Source: Fastidiosipila sp. (GTDB taxonomy: Bacteria > Bacillota > Clostridia > Saccharofermentanales > DTU023). Taken from it: 64,000 bases of DNA. The notes under the pieces were generated by a model that worked only from the letters and a program-made list of their open reading frames with translations, had not been told where the DNA came from and did not search any database. The stretch lies in contig JAAZGO010000024.1 of assembly GCA_012511175.1 (NCBI GenBank), positions 1-64,000 on the forward strand, in the 5' to 3' direction. The translations under genes and the position numbers were made by a program. This document shows, one piece after another, positions 60,017 to 64,000 of this stretch (position 1 is its first letter; each line of letters begins with the position of its first letter).

Positions 60017-61621
60017 TTAGCTGTGTGCGCAGACGTACATTTCCTCAAAAGTTTCGCGGAGCTTCCCATAAAGAGCTTTGTAGGAAGAAAACAACAAGTC
60101 ATACTCCGGTTTTACTTTCAGCTCGGGTTCAAAGACAGTCTGTGGTTGAATGAAGGTATCAAAATCAGATTTTTTGTATATTCCGCTTCCGATCGCTGCA
60201 ATCAGGGCTGCGCCAAATGCGGAGGCATCCAGTTCAATCATGCGCTCGTAACGGATTCCGCTGATATTTGCCTTGATCTGGAGCCATTTGTCATTTCGAT
60301 TGGCTCCCCCGACGGCACGGACACAACGGATTCCCTGCCCCATACTCTCGAGGGTTTGCCTGATTGCAAAGCCCACTCCCTGATACATGGCCTGCAGCAT
60401 GGTGTCAGCCCTGGTTTGCAAGTCAATACCCACAAACACCCCCCGGGCTTTTTCATCCCAAATAGGGCTTCGCTCGCCGGCGAGGTAGGGCAGAAATATC
60501 AAACAGGCAGGTCGGTCGGCCTGAATGGATTCTGTCAAAGTGAACAGGTCTGAATCAGCGAAACACTCCTGGAACCATTTGTAACAAGCGCCTCCCGATG
60601 AAATCGCTTCGATACGGATGGACGAGTCAGGCAATACGTGAAGGCTGCTGCTCATATCAACGGGTACAGGTCTCGATATGCAGGTTGAGGTACCTGACCC
60701 CTCGACAACGACGCCTTCGCGAAAACCCCCTGCACCCACGCTTTCACAAAAAGCGTCAATCCCTCCCGGGTAGACAGGGATATTGTCAGGGAGGCCGCAG
60801 GTACGGGAAAACTCCGTATGGGTCGTTCCAATGGCTTGCCACGGTTTAAAAACCTCCGGCATCACATCAAGTGGAACGCCTGTCGCGCCTCCATCCCAAT
60901 TGTTATGGACGCGATTGTAGTAATGAATGGTGGAAGCCGTCGACAGATCAATCGATCGTTTGCCGCAAAGCAAAAACGCGACATAGGATTTGGGGTCAAG
61001 AGCTGAGATCCCGGGAACGAATAAACCGGGATGATTGCGCCAGAACCAAAGCAATTTCGCTTCCATGCTTGTCCCGTCTTTCGCAAAGCCCGGCCAGGAG
61101 TCCCGCAACTCACTTGCTTCCTTAAGTGCCCTTCTGTCCTGCCACGTCACGATGGGAGTCAGGGGTTGACCGCTTTTGTCAACAAAGAGAAGACTGGGCC
61201 CGTGCCCGCACATCCCGATACCCGCGATCGTGGCTGGATCAAGGCCACTCTCCTCAAACAACTGATCCAGGGCGCGGTGAACCGTTATGGCAACCATTTG
61301 CGGGTCATGTTCAAAGGGCGAGGTTTTGGGGTAGTACTCACGCGCCTTGTAACGCCGATCCCCCGCAAAAGCAAGCACCTTGACGCTGCTGGTCCCGATG
61401 TCGATACCCAGAAAACGATCCTCGAAGCTTGCCCGGCTGTCCGTTCGTTTGCTTCGGCTTCTGATAATGGCCAAATTTTCAATCCGCTTATAAGCAGACA
61501 AGGCGTGATCCATATACCCTTTCAGATATTCCTTGTCATGCGCTGACAGCATTTTGATCTTTTCTTCTATTGGTGCGTTTTTAATTTCCTGGACTGAAGG
61601 CATGTGGAACCCGAACCTCAT
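60017..61621 (-). CDS. FGGY-family carbohydrate kinase with N-terminal extension
   Basis: A 534-residue kinase of the xylulokinase/glycerol kinase type that phosphorylates a sugar or polyol. The ATP-binding start FLGIDIGTSSVKVLAF is at about residue 70, so about 67 residues of helical, charged sequence precede the usual start. The C-terminal AVGGANRNDKWLQI and ASAFGAALIAA belong to the second FGGY domain. It is first in a run with the Pot-type transporter. Its promoter overlaps a palindromic operator. Confidence 0.87.
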   Translation of the reverse strand: MRFGFHMPSVQEIKNAPIEEKIKMLSAHDKEYLKGYMDHALSAYKRIENLAIIRSRSKRTDSRASFEDRFLGIDIGTSSVKVLAFAGDRRYKAREYYPKTSPFEHDPQMVAITVHRALDQLFEESGLDPATIAGIGMCGHGPSLLFVDKSGQPLTPIVTWQDRRALKEASELRDSWPGFAKDGTSMEAKLLWFWRNHPGLFVPGISALDPKSYVAFLLCGKRSIDLSTASTIHYYNRVHNNWDGGATGVPLDVMPEVFKPWQAIGTTHTEFSRTCGLPDNIPVYPGGIDAFCESVGAGGFREGVVVEGSGTSTCISRPVPVDMSSSLHVLPDSSIRIEAISSGGACYKWFQECFADSDLFTLTESIQADRPACLIFLPYLAGERSPIWDEKARGVFVGIDLQTRADTMLQAMYQGVGFAIRQTLESMGQGIRCVRAVGGANRNDKWLQIKANISGIRYERMIELDASAFGAALIAAIGSGIYKKSDFDTFIQPQTVFEPELKVKPEYDLLFSSYKALYGKLRETFEEMYVCAHS

Positions 61622-61649
61622 ATAATCAGTTAGAGAAGGTGCTGCAATG

Positions 61650-61675
61650 AGCAGTACTGCTGTATGATCATACAG
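61650..61675. promoter_or_regulatory. Tandem perfect palindromes between the kinase and regulator genes
   Basis: AGCAGTACTGCT (61650-61661) and CTGTATGATCATACAG (61660-61675) are both perfect palindromes. The second covers the -10 box of the minus-strand kinase promoter. They are probable operators, most likely for the adjacent XRE-type regulator. Confidence 0.75.
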
Positions 61676-61695
61676 GGTTCAGTGAAAATAGTCAA
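61667..61695 (-). promoter_or_regulatory. Promoter of the kinase-ABC transporter operon
   Basis: TTGACT (61690-61695), 17 bases, TATGAT (61667-61672) on the minus strand, with the start predicted near 61660 inside the palindrome. Confidence 0.7.
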
Positions 61696-61719
61696 GCAAT
61701 ATGTATCTAGTGAAATATT

Positions 61720-61748
61720 TTGAACTGAGTGAAAAAGTATGGTATGTT
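61720..61748 (+). promoter_or_regulatory. Promoter of the XRE-type regulator gene
   Basis: TTGAAC (61720-61725), 17 bases, TATGTT (61743-61748). The predicted start is close to the GGAGG ribosome binding site, so the leader would be very short. Confidence 0.35.
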
Positions 61749-61767
61749 GAAATTGGAGGTGGTCGGT

Positions 61768-62100
61768 ATGTTACATGACAGACTTGGGACACTCATCAAC
61801 ATCCTGGGAATCAAAAAAGGGGATTTCGCTGAGCGGATTGGTTTCTCTCAGTCCTACATCTCCATGATTCTCCGGCAAAAGAAGAAAAACCCCAGCCAAC
61901 GCTTTTACGACTCCATCGCCTTTGCCTTTCAGGTCAATCTTGACTGGCTGCAATACGGTGTCGGCAATATGTTCTTGTTACCCGAGGCACATATGACTCC
62001 GACGGATCAGGATTTGCTGCAAAAATTCAAATCACTCCCACGATCAGAACAAAGGACTATCCTGGAAAAAATCGACGCTATGCTGATTCATAATTTTTGA
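61768..62100 (+). CDS. XRE/Cro-type helix-turn-helix regulator
   Basis: A 110-residue DNA-binding protein. The helix-turn-helix lies in GDFAERIGFSQSYISMILRQ (about 19-38). A C-terminal segment of about 30 residues (DLLQKFKSLPRSEQRTI) may dimerize or bind a partner. ATG 61768 with GGAGG eight bases upstream is preferred to an in-frame ATG at 61729. It is divergent from the kinase operon and the obvious candidate to bind the palindromes between them. No ligand-binding domain is present. Confidence 0.82.
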   Translation: MLHDRLGTLINILGIKKGDFAERIGFSQSYISMILRQKKKNPSQRFYDSIAFAFQVNLDWLQYGVGNMFLLPEAHMTPTDQDLLQKFKSLPRSEQRTILEKIDAMLIHNF

Positions 62101-62197
62101 CTGGCGAGAAATACGATGAATTTTCCTATGAGTCAATTACTGAAAGAATCACAAACCAGGAGGCCTGGTGCACATGCAACATCAGTGGCCAACAACA

Positions 62198-62920
62198 TCA
62201 ACTTCCAACTGCCTGGCCGCCCAGATAGGCTTTCTTGACTGCTTCGTTGTCGATCAAATCATGTGTGCTGCCTTCCATCGTGATTCTGCCTGTTTCCAAT
62301 ACGTAGCCCCTCGAGGCCAGCGTCAACGCGATCTTGGCGTTTTGCTCAACCAGCAATACGGTCACCCCTTCCGAGTTAATTTCACGGATCAAGCGGAAGA
62401 CCTCACTGACTAAAAGCGGTGACAAGCCCATGGACGGTTCATCGAGGAGGAGCATTTTTGGTTTGCTCATAAGGGCACGGCCAATGGCCAGCATCTGCTG
62501 CTCACCACCAGACAGTGTTCCTGCAGTCTGGTTCCGCCTCTCTTTCAGGCGCGGCAAAAGTGTGAGCACACGTTCGTAATCCATTTTCCAGTTATCTTTT
62601 CTGGAATAGGCCCCCATTTCAAGATTTTCGGAAACGGACATGCGGGCGAAGACACGTCGCCCCTCAGGTACTTGGGCAAGGCCCAGATTTGGGATTTTTT
62701 CTGCCCTGGTCTGCGTGATATCTCTTCCGCAAAAAACAATTGAACCTGACCGCGGTCGTATCAGACCCGAAATGGTGTGGAGGATGGTTGTTTTTCCGGC
62801 ACCGTTGGCGCCGATTAAGCTGACAATCTCACCCTCTTCAACTTTGAAGGAAACATTTTTCACAGCCTGAATGGCGTCGTAGTAGATAGAAAGCTCACGG
62901 ACTTCAAGCATAATCGCCAT
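62198..62920 (-). CDS. livF: Branched-chain amino acid type ABC transporter ATPase LivF
   Basis: A 240-residue ATPase with GANGAGKTT, signature LSGGEQQM and MLLLDEPSMGLSP, all typical of LivF. The ATG overlaps the livG end by 17 bases. Liv-type systems also carry urea, amides or aromatic acids, so the ligand is open. Confidence 0.9.
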   Translation of the reverse strand: MAIMLEVRELSIYYDAIQAVKNVSFKVEEGEIVSLIGANGAGKTTILHTISGLIRPRSGSIVFCGRDITQTRAEKIPNLGLAQVPEGRRVFARMSVSENLEMGAYSRKDNWKMDYERVLTLLPRLKERRNQTAGTLSGGEQQMLAIGRALMSKPKMLLLDEPSMGLSPLLVSEVFRLIREINSEGVTVLLVEQNAKIALTLASRGYVLETGRITMEGSTHDLIDNEAVKKAYLGGQAVGS

Positions 62921-63689
62921 TCAACTCCCCTCCCAGATAAGCCTCAATAACTTTTGGGTCATTTTGGATTGTTTCGCTGGTCCCCCGAGAGATAATCCGG
63001 CCGTAGTCCAGAACAAAAATATACTCACAAAGATCCATAACCACGTTCATATCATGTTCGATCAAAAGAACGGACACAGACAGTTTGTTGCGGATCATGC
63101 GGATCATGTCTTTCAGTTCCTCTGTTTCTGCCGGGTTCATGCCGGCGGCAGGTTCATCAAGCAAAAGAATTTTTGGGCGTGAGGCAAGCGCGCGGGCGAT
63201 TTCCAGCTTTCTTTGCTGACCATAGGGCAGCTGGTTGGCGAGCAAGTCGGTGCTGCCGGACAACCCCATCATATCGATCAGCTCGTCAGCGCGTTGGGAG
63301 GCTGAACGCTCATCACGACGGTAGCCTCTGCCGCGGATGATCCCGGATATCAGCGGGTATCTGAAATGATGGCTCATGGCCGCCTTGATATTTTCAGATA
63401 CGGTCAGTTCTTTGAAGAGCCGGATATTCTGAAAGGTGCGGGCCACTCCCATGCGGCAGCGCTGGTAGGTTTTTTTACGCAGCAAACTTTTGTTTTCCAG
63501 ATAGATATCCCCACGGTCGGGCAAGTATACACCGGTCAGCAGGTTGAACACTGTTGTTTTGCCAGCGCCATTGGGACCGATGAGACCCACGATTTGACCT
63601 TGTTTCACGTAGAAAGACACCCCCTCGACAGCCTGGATGCCGCCAAAGTGGATGGTAAGGTCCTCGACATGCAGTGCAATCGGTTTCAC
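62904..63689 (-). CDS. livG: Branched-chain amino acid type ABC transporter ATPase LivG
   Basis: A 261-residue ATPase with GPNGAGKTT, LPYGQQRKLEIARAL and ILLLDEPAAGMNPAE, the LivG form. VARTFQNIRLFKELTV is the family Q-loop region. The start overlaps the permease stop by four bases. Confidence 0.9.
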   Translation of the reverse strand: MKPIALHVEDLTIHFGGIQAVEGVSFYVKQGQIVGLIGPNGAGKTTVFNLLTGVYLPDRGDIYLENKSLLRKKTYQRCRMGVARTFQNIRLFKELTVSENIKAAMSHHFRYPLISGIIRGRGYRRDERSASQRADELIDMMGLSGSTDLLANQLPYGQQRKLEIARALASRPKILLLDEPAAGMNPAETEELKDMIRMIRNKLSVSVLLIEHDMNVVMDLCEYIFVLDYGRIISRGTSETIQNDPKVIEAYLGGELNGDYA

Positions 63690-64000
63690 GGGGCTCCTCC
63701 CTTTTGCTTTTTCCTGGAGAACAGATCAACAAAGGGTATCAGACGCATCTCCGACCGCCCAAGCAGACCTTTGGGGCGAAACAACATTACAACAATCAAA
63801 AGAGTGCTGTAAATCAGCATACGGTATTGATCGAAGTTGTTGAAAAAACCTGTCATCAGGTTCGGAAGTATATTCGACAGAAGCTTCCCAAGGCTTCGGA
63901 GGAGCTCCGGAAGGGCTGTAAGAAAAGTTGCGCTGATAACCGCTCCCGTGATCGACCCCATGCCACCCAGCACGACCATCATGAGGATTTCGACTGACCG
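63686..64000 (-). CDS. livM: Branched-chain amino acid type ABC permease LivM, C-terminal part
   Basis: Only the last 104 residues are inside the window; the gene continues past base 64000. MVVLGGMGSITGAVISATFL and a final hydrophobic LLIVVMLFRPKGLLG are the characteristic LivM end. It is coupled to livG by ATGA overlap. Confidence 0.87.
   Translation of the reverse strand, partial: RSVEILMMVVLGGMGSITGAVISATFLTALPELLRSLGKLLSNILPNLMTGFFNNFDQYRMLIYSTLLIVVMLFRPKGLLGRSEMRLIPFVDLFSRKKQKGGAP

Noticed and set aside
62155-62169. ACCAGG AGG CCTGGT hairpin between the regulator and livF
   Set aside because: Three-base loop and no T-tract; could be chance.
1-64000. Mobile elements, prophage, CRISPR, tRNA or rRNA genes
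   Set aside because: Scanned for transposases, integrases, direct-repeat arrays and conserved RNA sequences; none seen.

Overview
The window is about 64 kb of mid-GC bacterial chromosome, densely packed with catabolic genes. I saw no rRNA, tRNA, CRISPR array or insertion sequence. The organism looks like an anaerobic, heterotrophic, non-methanogenic bacterium, most likely Bacillota (Clostridia-like). The hints are a complete ECF transporter set, strong GGAGG ribosome binding sites with sigma-A promoters, Cys-lipoprotein binding proteins, and a YgeW/YgeY/SsnA/XdhA-type purine and heterocycle gene set. Chloroflexota or Synergistota cannot be excluded.

The most striking content is a tetrahydromethanopterin/methanofuran (H4MPT/MFR) C1 branch. 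A tight minus-strand operon (11307-17305) encodes FhcD (formyltransferase), FhcB, FhcA and FhcC, with two ATP-grasp proteins like those that accompany bacterial H4MPT genes. Three methenyl-H4MPT cyclohydrolase (Mch) paralogs, all 319 aa, sit at 7398, 27091 and 36101. FhcB lacks the N-terminal Cys-rich redox motif of archaeal FwdB, so the complex should hydrolyse formyl-MFR to formate. No formaldehyde-activating enzyme and no methylene-H4MPT dehydrogenase is visible. A co-directional ECF transporter (T, two ATPases, two paralogous S components; 18790-23199) and a deaminase-like amidohydrolase lie directly upstream of the fhc genes and may be co-transcribed with them.

Around this core are enzymes that could release C1 units or ammonia. 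They are five amidohydrolases (dihydropyrimidinase, SsnA/TrzA-like, two MTA/SAH-deaminase-like paralogs, cytosine/creatinine-deaminase-like), an XdhA-like molybdenum hydroxylase, three DadA/sarcosine-oxidase-like flavoproteins, an HcnABC-like multi-subunit amine dehydrogenase with its own ferredoxin, an orphan GcvT, two YgeY-type M20 hydrolases and a YgeW-type carbamoyltransferase. A BMP-family (nucleoside-type) ABC transporter is upstream of mch3. My working picture is import, deamination and ring opening of an N-containing (possibly N-methylated) heterocycle, oxidation of the amine product, and disposal of the C1 unit through Mch, FhcD and FhcABC as formate. The chemistry of the entry step is not determined by the sequence.

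Layout: 1-2522 dihydropyrimidinase and SsnA-like genes; 2621-7188 a lipoyl 2-oxoacid/acetoin dehydrogenase (E1a, E1b, E2) and lipoate ligase; 7398-10798 mch1, YgeY-like and QueG-like genes; 11307-23199 fhc plus ECF block; 24027-26339 XdhA; 27091-31663 mch2 and amine dehydrogenase operon; 31730-36101 flavin reductase, amidohydrolase, flavoprotein, mch3; 36284-40987 BMP-type ABC transporter; 41441-43931 gcvT and a divergent flavoprotein; 44308-49136 UbiX/UbiD, aldehyde dehydrogenase and Fe-alcohol dehydrogenase; 49257-53347 YgeY, YgeW and a deaminase; 53650-61621 a carbohydrate-type cassette (Zn-dehydrogenase, aldolase, Pot-type ABC transporter with fused permeases, FGGY kinase); 61768-62100 an XRE-type regulator facing a palindromic operator; 62198-64000 a branched-chain amino acid type ABC transporter cut off by the window edge.
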